Below, in pieces: positions 25,946-37,500 of a stretch of DNA of 64,000 bases (position 1 is the first letter of the stretch; each line of letters begins with the position of its first letter). Both the position numbers and the translations under genes were made by a program. The DNA lies in contig NC_135774.1 of assembly GCF_028453695.1 (NCBI RefSeq), positions 13,640,001 to 13,704,000 of the forward strand, in the 5' to 3' direction. Below the pieces are notes generated by a model, which had not been told where the DNA came from, did not search any database, and saw nothing but the letters and a program-made list of their open reading frames with translations. The stretch is from Augochlora pura (lineage: Eukaryota; Arthropoda; Insecta; Hymenoptera; Halictidae).

Positions 25946-27577
25946 GCACCGGCGTGTGCAAGTGCAACGTGTGCATCACGTACATCGACGATGATGTCAG
26001 AAGAATTTGCACCTGGCGGTACGCGCTTGTACGTCGACGATCGTACGCTACATCGTCCCGCAGGACGAGGAAGGAGAAGCGAATTCCTTGTCGTTAGAAA
26101 GTATGCGCGCGGCCGCTTCGAGCAACCGCATCGCGTCGCACGTTCGCAGACCCGGCTCTCACATGGGAAATTCTATGCCCGATGGAAACTCCATGGGCCA
26201 ACGCACGCAGAGCTATGGCTACATCTCACTCGACCGCGCCGGATGCCGGGTCGAATGCGAATAATTATCGGGGTGGGTTGGTTTACGGCTGCCGGCCTCC
26301 GTATCGCTCGCCACCGCGAGATAACAACGCCGGGAACGCGTGCGCCGGCTATCTGATACGCGCGCGAGCAATGTTACGCCGGAAATTATCGCGCTGGCCG
26401 TGGCGTAATTAATAATAATGGGTGGATCGCCCGTGTCCGAGCCCGGCCCTCCCCGCTTCGGATTTCGATAAATCCCGGCGTCCCTCGGAAAACTGCGCTG
26501 TTGAGGCTCGATACTTGGGCTGGTCCTCGCGAATCGGAACATGACGGTGCTCGTGTCCTAAATCAAATCCTAAACGTGAGCAACGCGTACTATTTTACGA
26601 TAATGACGAGATTGAGTTTAGTCGAAATTTGTGCGGTTTCTGTTTTAATATGGGCGGACTAAAATCATAATAGTGATCAAAAAAGATCAATGAATGCTAG
26701 AATATTAGATAAGACTGGTGAAATAGATTATAGAATTAAATCACGAATTAGCTAATCTGTAAATTATCTTAAGAATAAATTTGTCCAACAGACAATATTC
26801 TTGTAAACGATAACCCAGTCATATATTCTTGAATAAAGAATAAATTGCCTAAAAATAAACGCTTCTCTAATTCTAATCTTCTCTTCGTCTGATATTATAA
26901 TTTGAAGAATCGATATGAATTTCCAGCGGTAGAGATTAAATCGACGACACGGAAAAGGAGAACATTCGGACAAGAATTTTTCAATCACGAATGGCGGCGA
27001 GACCGAGGTTCGAGGAGAAGTAGAAAGTTAATAAGAAGACCGCTCTATCAGCGGAGCGTTTATGAATGCGTTCTGTCGCGCAGGTAGAGATCGGTGGTGC
27101 TCGCGAAAGGCGGATGGTCCGGACCGGTTGGAGAGGGTAAGCGAACGAGATGCAGGCTGATCGATTTGGTAGACAGGTTACCGGTTCCCGAGGGGCGGCA
27201 TCAGTGGATCTTCAGAGGTCCCGGCGAGGCTACTGAATTACTGACAGCCAAATAACAGGCCGATCCCTGGCGCGATGTTCCACGCGTTGTCGGCGCCCTT
27301 TCTCTTCCCGGCTCCTCGGTCCTGCTCACCACGGGTCTCTCGCGGCTCCGGACCTGCGGTGCTTGGTTGTCCCAATATGGGCCAACATATTATGCATATC
27401 GGCCATCGTGGCTCTTATCTAAACGACGTAAGTACGGGCGCTTCTCTTTGGAGAAGCCGCCTGCAAATGTTCATCGTGTTCCGGTGCTTATCCGAGTCGC
27501 TGCCATTCGTCGGATCAACTTGATTAGGCCGGGAGCCCTTCGGACAGCTCCGTAAATGAAACATACCTATCTCGAGC
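25946..27577. other. Intergenic stretch without a supportable gene
   Basis: The CpG-rich segment continues to about 26.55 kb, AT-rich DNA follows to 26.95 kb, then a GC-rich part follows to 27.55 kb. Short frames on all strands overlap one another and carry no known motif. Confidence 0.6.
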
Positions 27578-27632
27578 GGAGAGAGAGAGAGAGAGAAAGA
27601 GGAAGAGGGAGAGGGAGAGGGAGAGAGAGGGA

Positions 27633-27670
<38 letters not shown>
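27578..27670 (+). repeat. (GA)n/(GAGGGA)n microsatellite
   Basis: A 93-bp purine tract mixing pure GA runs with GAGGGA units; the last 30 bp are uninterrupted GA. A CpG-dense patch begins about 160 bp downstream. Confidence 0.95.
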
Positions 27671-27825
27671 CCGACAAGAGAGACGATCCTCCGGGACAGC
27701 GGCCACCGGTAGCCACGTCAGGTTAGAAAATAATAGCGGCAATAATACGGCCGGCTGGCGAACCGGCGCGGCGCAATGACTCACTCCTATTTCGTCGGTC
27801 GTTGCACTTCACTTTTCGAGGAATA

Positions 27826-27990
27826 GCGCGCGGCGGGCAGGCCGCGCCGCGCCGCGCACCTCCGCGGCGAATATAAGCGCGAATGCGTGCATCGAACCCG
27901 CGATCTGCAACGATCCCGCGAGTTGCCCGCCTCTGCGCCCGCGCGCAATCGTCCGCGTGTACGTGAGCCGATGCAATTATAGATTGTGTC
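27826..27990. promoter_or_regulatory. CpG-dense patch, possible promoter or enhancer
   Basis: GC-rich with very frequent CpG, including runs of GCCGC between 27833 and 27867, followed by AATATAAGCGCG (about 27869-27880), which could act as a weak TATA-like element. No first exon of a recognisable gene follows, so a regulatory role is only inferred from composition. Confidence 0.25.
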
Positions 27991-28774
27991 TCTGCGCGAC
28001 CTCTGCGCCGGATCTTATCGGGCCATCGTGGAAAAGTATCAAGCGCGATCGTAATTATTGCGCCAACCGGGTTTTAACGAATGCCCGCCTTCCACGCCGG
28101 CCGATCTAGCCGCTTCCAGATCGACGCGGCGATCGATACACGTGTGGGAGTACGGGAGGACGAATTCGGGCGCGGCTGTCGAGAGAAAGGAACGGGGCGC
28201 TATCCCGATGCCACGTTGAACCCGATGAAAAAGATCGCAATTAGTCCTGGCCACCTCGAAGCCTCGTCCTATGCAAAATATAGTAAATTCTCTGACATTG
28301 TCCGACAGCTTCGAAGCGAGAATAGACAACTTGGGGAGACGGGATGCGATAATTCGAGCTGTCTGTCTATTTATTCCTGCAGAAGAATACACTTTCCTCT
28401 ACCTGTCGAATCTGAGTCGAGTGCTCGAAAAAAGTAGCTAGCACCGTTGGCAATACCAATTGAATCATTTCATTTTTCGACATCGATAAAATCGTAACAT
28501 GCCATGGCACCAAATTTGCACGATCCTGTAACAGGAAGAAGACGAACAGCGAGAAGGAAGCGATCGCGAAGCCAGGGACGTTTTTCGCGGGAGGTTCGAG
28601 CGTGATCCGAGAGGAGCAGGTAGGACGCCGAAGAGATCCTACACCCGCGTGTAGATCCTTTCTGGCCGGGCTATGAATCACATAGGCGTAAGAAACGGAT
28701 AGGCCAGAGCACAAAGGGGGTAAGCAGGAAACGCGTACGACAGGGAGAGCTTCGCGGCGAACGGGGAGAAAGAA

Positions 28775-28806
<32 letters not shown>

Positions 28807-29669
28807 GAGACGCGAGGAGACGAAGAGGGACACGAGAGGTCGGCGCACCGCGGAGGAAGGCAAAGGAGAGACAGCACGCGGGGCAACCCGAGCAAACCGG
28901 GGTGGTCTCGACTTCACCGTTGACTAACTGCGACACGACAAGCTGCCATACCCGGTTAAACTCTCCCGTGGCTCGATTGCATTCGACGGGGAACAAATTA
29001 ATGTTTGCTCGCCACATCTGGGTCGCCCGGAGTACCCGGTCTCGGAGGAACCGCGTGCCCGAGGAATAACCGATTCAAAAGCCTCCAGAGGACCCGAGGG
29101 TTATCGATGACAAGGCGACGAAACGTATCAAAATACGCCGGAGACGCCACTCCGACGGACATTCGATACGTTCGGCGGGACGCGCATGATTGCAGGTGAA
29201 GCGACGCTTGTGGGGTAAGGTGAAGTGGAGTAAGTGCGTGGACGAGGCAAGTGCGTTAACCCTCCTACGGAGCCCTGAAAAACTTGTGGTGATGCTGCGT
29301 CGTTATAATGGTGCAGATTCGACTAAAAAATGCATGCGAATATTAGGGAATTGCACTATAATGCAATGTCTTTAACCATAGAAATACCAGGTTGAGATGA
29401 ATATGGTTTCCTTTTCTTTTACAATTCCTAATATATAATACTGTAGAAACCTTTCCAGGAGAAATTTTTCAATGATATCTTGTCATTGTTATAAATCCAT
29501 ACATAGGTTAGTAAAAAGCTCTGTAGTTTCAGCGTTAAGCTTGTTATGTAAAATAATATAATAATTAATATGAAAATAGAATAGAGAGTGAAAATTAATT
29601 TATGGAATTCAGTAAATTTGAGAAGTTAATTCTTGTCAATCGTAGTTGTATATATTATGTGTTTCACGA
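27991..29669. other. Intergenic stretch without a supportable gene
   Basis: Contains a purine (GA)n-rich tract at about 28765-28806. The 216-codon minus-strand frame at 28367-29017 passes through it, which explains its Ser/Leu run. A TTAACCCTCCTACGG motif lies at 29259-29273. AT-rich DNA follows from 29390. No gene is supported. Confidence 0.6.
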
Positions 29670-29945
29670 AAAAAATTGCCTTCAACGGGGTTTTGAAATA
29701 ACCCTACCTCCTTGGGGGTAAGCCACAACCCCCGGGATATAAAACCCTCAATTCTGTAATATGTGATATAATTTCCCAGATACGCCACATTTTATACAAA
29801 TTTTAGAAAGCCGTAAAAGCGAAGAAATTGGCGGAAAAGAGCGCAATTCCTGTAACTACCCCCATAGACAAGTTACAGGATTAAAATTTCGCAAAGGTGA
29901 ATTTTTCTTGCTCAGCTATCGAATAGTATGAAGTACTTCTAAGGG
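29670..29945. mobile_element. Possible degenerate non-autonomous repeat element
   Basis: The block holds internal complementarity. TCCTGTAACT (29848-29857) is complementary to AGTTACAGGA (29871-29880) across a 13-nt loop containing ACCCCCA. A related TTGGGGGT...ACCCCC pair lies at about 29713-29733. It lacks an open frame. I found no clear terminal inverted repeat or target-site duplication, so boundaries and class are uncertain. Confidence 0.3.
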
Positions 29946-32900
29946 CAGTTTTGGCCACCTTAATAGACTAACCACTATGTCACGTCGCGGCGCTCCCAAG
30001 AACTCCGCATGCGAACACCTCGGTGCCTGGAACATTGACTTGCATAAGTGCGACGCGAAAATCGGCTTGGTCATCGTAGAGCATCGACAGAGAAATATCA
30101 AGGCTGCGAGGGTATGTAGCGTGCGCAGCGGGTTAACCAGCCGCGCGCAATGACAATGTTCTTCTCGCGCTTTCTCGCCTCGATTACGCAAATTCAGGAT
30201 CGGCACCGTGAGATAACAGAGGAGGCTTGGTTCGGAGGTGACTGGTGATCGTTAAATCGTTTAACGAACTCATTCTAAAGTGGTGCTTGGAACGGTCACG
30301 CAAGATGTGTTTGCACAATGCGTTTGAACACTCGCGGGAATTAAATTCGTTTCGGACGCGCTTTTAACGCGATGTTAAATTCTCCGTGGTTGTTAAAGAG
30401 AACTTTTATATTACTCCTCTATCGTGTCGCGGTAACGATTACTTAATCGTTGCATCAATGGGTCTGCCACTGATGAAATTGACACTTTCACTGTTGGCTA
30501 AATGTGTGACAAAAAAGATTTTCTTTGTATCATTTATTATGAGATCATGTCAATTTTAATTAAATGAAACGCATACTATGAATCCAACAAAGAGTATGGA
30601 AGATGAAATTTTTCATAACTATCACATAACACGCATGTGTATAAACAAGTACTATGTCTCTTTTAGTAATGTATTGTAATTCTTTAAAGATAATGATTAA
30701 CTTTTCGAGAAGAAATGTAAGTAGAATATTCTAAATAACCGAGCTTCGGACATTTTCTACCGTTGAATGAAACATTCATTCTCAACTGAACGCTGAAAGA
30801 GTTGAACACTAATTTAAACAAATTAGACAGCATTAAGCAAAATCTAGTCTAGACTTCATATCCGCGAGTCACTGAAAAGTTATAGGAGCGCCGTAAGGTC
30901 TCTAAGCGTGTGGAGAGTGACGCATGCTGAGCACCGCATAGTAAACATTGATTTACGCAGACGAGTTTCAGTTTCACGAGTGTCAGAACTTTTTCGAGAC
31001 ATTTCGTCGCCTAGCTCGAAGATTTAGCGAGAAACAAGTCAACCAGACGCCGAAGCATAAAATTTGTTGCAATTAAAGGACACCGAATGAGAGGAAGCCA
31101 GCGAACAAATAATTCCGTAAGTAAATTGCGTGGTCGGGCGTCAACTGCTGTACCGTGACGACCAAAAATCCGCCGATCGGGTCATAAGCGAGTATAAGTA
31201 GTGGACTAAGCAGCAATGGGCCGGAGATAGCGCTGGGATAGAGACGCGGTGGCTTAAACATCCGATAAGGAGCAGACGGCGCGGGACGCTTAACGATTTC
31301 ATAAACGAGATAGCGGCGGAGGGCAGGGCTAATTAAGCGATATAATCCGTGCGTTCTGATGGCCGTTAAAGGCAACATCAAATGTACACTTATCCGGCCG
31401 TGGAAGATACTTAAGATAAGCCCCGCAGAACATCGGCCTGCCTAATTATCAATGACAGTCGTATACCAAGGAACGATTATAATGCGCGCCGGTGTCTAGC
31501 GCACTATGTTTTAACACGCTATAAAATAAAGCCATATCTCCGACAGCTACACAGCCGGCGAGCACCGGGTATACGCTTTCAATTTTGCCGAACGCAATGG
31601 CACGCCGACGAAAAACGCAATCGCCGCGCGCGCGCAAAGCGGCAATTATAGTTGGTACTCGTGGACGCAGGTTTCATTGCAACCAGTAATTCTCGTTCAA
31701 CCAGTTCTCATTGGTATCCACCTCCTCTCGTCGGATATCACTCGATAATTAGTCAGCGGATGGCGATCATAGTTTCTTCAAATCTTAAGAAATCGCTCGC
31801 TTCCTTCGAACGGGGGGTCCGGCTACCCAGTTCTCCCCTTGATTGCTGCCTTCGCCGTTGCTGACTACGGTGGAAGTAGGAAATGTTCAGTGACTGGCTC
31901 TATCATGGGAAACGATTTGTGAGAAAGATTCGAAGAAACGAAAGCCATTATTTTTTTTTCAATTCATCGTTAATGTATTAGGTTGTGATAGGAGTATTTG
32001 TGCTATATAAAGTGAGAAAATATAGCGAAAATAGTTTTATATTATATTAAGTATAAAAATCAGAGTAAATGCTTAAAGAGTTAATGCAAGTCTAATTCTT
32101 TGTTTATTAATTTCTTTTTGATTCATGATTAATTCAGAAATTAAGAAACTATTTATACATACGTTGAGTGTGTATAATTTAAATATATTAATATATGCAA
32201 TCTACAAATTACGCAAATGTGGCTCCGTAAACAATCCAATAAATAATTAGATGAATGTACACGATAACGACCCAGCATCCTGTATCCGATAAAATTAATC
32301 CTCCACTTCGAATTTAGCACTTTTGCTAACGCAATCAAGTTCAGCAATCTCGAGAGTGTAAAACGGAACATCCTAAATGCCCTAAATAAATAAGAGCGCA
32401 GATCTTTATAAAGCTGTGCAATTATGAATCGTGGGCAACATTTTGGAAAAAAGTTACCACCACGGAATGTACACGTTGCGGCCGCATCGAGAGAAATGAG
32501 TTTCGGCAGGAGAGGGTTTTCACCCACCGTGTACCCCATAAGGTCCAGCCGGGCGCAGGAGGATAAATAGGCGGGGTCCCGGTGTTGGCGAGCGGTTGTA
32601 CCTGTACAGGACAGGTCCGTGGCCAGAAGTTGATCCACGATTATGGCCGCGACTGTCCTTGTTCCTTCGATCTGGTCCGATAACCGGGGCAACCCGGCGC
32701 GGAGCGTATTCGTGGAGCGGTTTTCGGCGAGGAATCGTTTTCGATGTCGAGCCAATCTGCCTTCTCGACCCGGAATGTGGCGGGTGTACCGGGCCGCGGA
32801 CAACCCGCTGGGCCACCGATTTTTCGACTCTTAACCCCGGTGATCCGCAGGACAAACGACTTTCCGTCCGCGAATAAATTCCCGTGCGGCCCGTTCCCGA

Positions 32901-34503
32901 ACAATCCGAGAATAAGACCAACCGAACGGCGAGTTATGCGGCCCCGGGGGCCCGGCGGCGTCGGCGGCGGCGGCAGAAAAAAAAACGAAAACAAAACCGA
33001 CGGGCAATAATTGAACTACAAACAGACGGGGCCCCATTGTTGCGGGGCCCCGGAGCGGGATCCGCGGCGAGAAACGGCGCGCCTCGCGATGACATTTTCT
33101 ATCGCGAGGACACCCACTCTCGATAGGACGCGACCGCAGGTGTGTCCTTCCGTTTCTTTTCGAGCGGGCCGCTCTTTTCTTGCGCCGCTGCTAGACCACA
33201 CCGGTCCAGGAATGCACGGCACTTTCTTCGTCTCTTTATGGAAACGCGAGAAGTGTGCGAATCGGTTCCTCGCGTTCCACGGTCCGCGGCGGCGAACAGA
33301 GGGAGGCGGAGTCACCCGGGAGATTGCTCGGCGGACAGAGACGGCGAACCGCTGTACGGTTTGCGAGTCAGACCGCACCTGCACGATTCCTATTCCTTAC
33401 ATGCAATATCACTGTCTCCCCGTGATTACGGTGTACGCGAACGCTTACCGGGAACAGAACGCACCTGATTGTGTTCAGGTGAACTCCCCCCGGTGCGACC
33501 ACGCACGCCGCGGATACCTAGCTACGCTGCTTATCATATCGTAAGCCTCCCATTAATCTCCGCTTAGTCCGCGGCAACGCTGACTACGTCCCGGACGGAG
33601 AGGCCGCATCCGTTGCATTTCGATGCGACGAATCTACGCGCCTGCCGTCATGCAACTTTGCCGCCGCGGTGCTCGCCGTGCGCGCCGGTTGCCTGCAGGG
33701 GGGCGCGCGCGCGCGTCCACTTTAAGTAGCGAACCGGCTGACCCCGGTAAAAGTGCATCCAGCCGCAACGATGATTACGAAGATTTAAATACGATCGCGC
33801 ACTTTTGTCCTCGATCGGCAACGGCCAACAATGAACGGCGACGCGGCTCGATCGCCGGACCACATAGACCGGTGGACATAAAGGTAGCCATAAAGAAATC
33901 GAACACGACTGTGCTCCGACGCTGGTGACCATTGACTGTTGTGGGCGTCGGGGAATAAACATAAACCTCTCCGGCGGCGGCGCGCAAAAATCGACGACAA
34001 TAGCGGATCCAATCTCTAAGAACAAATAGCTCCAAACTGGGCACAAGTGTCCTTCTTCTCTGAATTCATTGCTCCGGGTGTCCCCGTTGGTTCAAGCGCT
34101 ATGCGAGGACCTTCTACTGACCGGACTGACTTATCGCGTGATTTAAGGCTGGTTCTTTTGGATCGATCTAAATTAAGGTGGTCTATGACGTAGGAATATC
34201 AAAGAGAAATGAGAGGCAAGAGAATAAGCGCCGTGCGTAGAAATAGAAATTGATCTGGCAATAAACTATATTCGAGCGAGAATGTACATCGGCAGATATG
34301 AAGGTTGCTGCATCTTCACTACGCAGAGCATTCCCTTGCAAAAATAAGTGTCTACCTTATTCCGATTTTAAAATAGGAACTTTGAGCTATTTCAGAAAGT
34401 TAGCCTATTTAAATGAAATTTGATAATATAATGTGTTGATACAGATTCTACTATATGCCTGAATTGTCAATTTTCAAAGTTCCATAATTATCAACAGTCG
34501 AAC
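29946..34503. other. Intergenic stretch without a supportable gene
   Basis: Patches near 29.95-30.35, 30.85-31.9 and 32.45-34.1 kb are GC-balanced to GC-rich, with AT-rich DNA between. The 216-codon minus frame (32153-32803) and the frames at 33.0-33.5 kb overlap several others and show no domain. A short palindrome, CGTTAAA-TCG-TTTAACG, lies at 30250-30266. No RNA gene was recognised. Confidence 0.6.
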
Positions 34504-34587
34504 TATTAAGTTGGAAACTATGAAACGGGCGCTGCAACTTCACACAGACCAAACAAAAACGCCCGTTTCATAGTTTCCAACTTAATA
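34504..34587. repeat. Perfect 28-bp inverted repeat with a 28-nt loop
   Basis: The arm at 34504-34531 is exactly complementary to 34560-34587, with no mismatch over 28 bp; the 28-nt spacer is unpaired. The first base beyond each end does not pair. Transcribed, it would form a long perfect hairpin. No target-site duplication flanks it, and neither arm matches an insect microRNA I can recall. Confidence 0.95.
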
Positions 34588-37500
34588 TCAAAAATCGAAG
34601 GATTTCATCGAGAAGGCAAGAACTCGAAGATCCACGGATCAGCAAATATTACAGACGTGTCGAAACACGAGCCTAACAGCACGATCCGTTGACAACGTTC
34701 GTCCCTGCTGCGTCGCCTGATAGAATCGTTCGATTTTTCCTAACTATCTCGGTTTCCTGATAATAGAATATATCGCGGCTCGAGTTCCATTACTCATAGT
34801 TCGCCGGGGTATTCCTTAACACTCGGTTTGATTCATGGCGCGGTCATACTCTTGGAATCGTAAGAAGAGACGCGTCCTGGGAGGGACACCGGGTCCCTGT
34901 CAGGGATTACCAACCAAAGGATCCTCTTAACAACTGCCGACCAATCCATGGGTTCGCAGCGGCGGATATATCTCGAGCGGGCCGTGAATACGAGTCATGG
35001 TACGCTCGTAAAAAGGTGAGCCGGTGACAACCACTATGACGTGAAATTTACGACGCCGAGGTCGTAGCCCAGGTCGAATCGTGAACACCGCCGGACAAGT
35101 TGTCGTTGACGTTAGCAAAAACGTCTCCTAGAGCTGTCTCACCTATGGCTCGCGCGTTTATCATCGAAATGGACACCAGGATGGCAGTTTCTCGTAGCTC
35201 CGATTGTTAGTCGAGCGTTCAGATTTCCAAAAGTCATGGAAATTACTTCGATTCGTCGCTAAGGGTGAAACGAAAAGTCGCGGGCAGTGCGTTGATTACT
35301 TTTTAATTTTTTAGATGCGTAGTATGTTACGCTAAATATCGTGTCATCGTTAAATAATGGACAAATGCAAGTGGAGAATTATGCTGCGAAACAGTAATAT
35401 TCTAAGATAACATGGACATTAGCAGACTGTCGAAAGGAAACTTCTAGAATGTATACTGTTATTTATACCAAGTACCTAGCAATAGTATTTCATTCGGCAA
35501 TTGGTAAATTAACAGATGCATGTATAAAGAATTCCACGGAAATAGCTGACAGAATTATCAACGATAAAACTAGAGTACTTGCTACAGTAGTTAACCTACA
35601 TTTTATCACGTATCCTATCTCTGCTTAGGTTGTTTGGAATAATATTAAACAGACACCCCCTCCACTGTTTTGAAAGCATCCTACGAGGAATATCGTCGAA
35701 GCCCGACGGTTCGAAGAGTGAACGATCCTCGTGGCGAGGCGTCAACGTCAGGATTCGGGGGACGGAATTAAAGAGACGTTGATGGCGACCGGTTAATATA
35801 ACAACCGCGTCTCACGAGATTAAGACACTTTTAAGATGGATGATGTGACAAAGCTTTGATTTATGGTCGCAGCGTAATCGAGTCGGGAAGTGATAATAAT
35901 TCGTCGGTGTTCGTCGTGCGCACCAACACACCGGTACAGTTTGTCGTTCGGGCGACATTAATGTGACCAAGCCTTCTCTCCCGCGTCTAACACCGACACA
36001 CAGAGGCGCGCTCGGATCGTCGTCGTTTCTCATTAATATTTCAATTACCAACTCCCATTTACGATCGAACGGCCGCCTCACGGTTGTGTGCGAGAAAGAG
36101 TGTGAGAGAGAGAGAGAGAGAGAGAGACGGGCATGTATAATGAACGGTAACTTTGTCATTGTGCCCGACGACATCTCGGTCAACCGTGAGCGGCATTCCT
36201 ATCAAAATTCCGGAATAGATTTACCATAATAAAATGATTATCATTAATGTCCCTTTTATGACGGGGCAATCTACCGCGACGAAGTTCTACACGGGAGGGA
36301 ATTCAGCGTTTTGCGGCTTCATCAAGTTCGAGCATTCGATCGGTCTGCCTCTCTCGTATAATGCCTGGTATTACGGGCGTAATGTGTGTTTACGACTGCG
36401 TATAATGCAAAATCAACGTCGCGGCGGTCGACGATGCCCGGCGACAGTAGAAACGGCAAACGCGGCTCGGATTCGATTCAATATATACCGACTGGTCGGC
36501 TATTATTTATTGTTAAACGATCTCCTTGTTTTCCGCGGTTTCCGACTGTGCATCTGAGCAATTTTTCAGCGGTGTTGCGTCAGGATAACAGGATCTGCGC
36601 CGTGAATCGGTCCCGATTTAAACGACGCCCTTGCATTCCAAGCGAGTCACCGTCTTCAGCGCCGCGCGAATTTTTGTCACTGAATACTTTCCGTTTGGTA
36701 CACCTTGCACCTCCATACGGTCGCACGCGTGGAACAGAAATTTCAATGAACGATTATCCTTCGAACTTTAAAAAAATTTGTTTATAACCTTTCGACAAAA
36801 AATTCTTTATACTTTTATTTCTATTACAATATCTACAGACGTCTTGCATAACGTTCTAATATTGCCACTTGATACTGTCACGTTTGATTATGCATCATCA
36901 TTCGCTGAAATATTATAGTCTCTATAATAGAAATTTCCGTTCATTCATTGGTCGTACAATGTTCATTTAAAAAAGTTACGGCCGTCGAAGTAATTTTAAA
37001 AATGCGTCCAGGTATGTGCGAAGTCGTTTGTAAAACCAGTTCAGGAGACTAAATAACGATTTGTGGATGATCAGTTTACCAAACAGGCAGATTAAGTGCC
37101 CATTCACCGCACAGGAATGCAGTCAATCTACACTGGAAAATGGTGTTCACACATCGGACAGGCTGACACTCACAGTTTTCAATAAGACGGCACGTAATAA
37201 TTTATGCTAGCGCTCCAAACGCATAGATACGCGTATGCAAGGTTCGAGCCAAGTAGGTTAAATCATTTTTCTCCTACGAAATTGTCATAACTGAACAAGT
37301 CATATTTTTTGCGACTACGGAGATAACGAGGCGATAAAGAGCTAAATGCAAAATAGGTTCTCTCGATTTGCAGTTATTTTTCTTTTTATTGACTTACTAT
37401 CGTATCTTATGCATAAGTACTGGAATCTTCTAACAGTTATATTTTTAACAGTATTTGTGAATCTAAAAAAATTCTATAATGTGAAAAAGACTTTGATAAG

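Noticed and set aside
32153..32803. 216-codon minus-strand frame
   Set aside because: Half is GC-rich and half AT-rich with no consistent codon bias; competing frames exist and no family is recognised.
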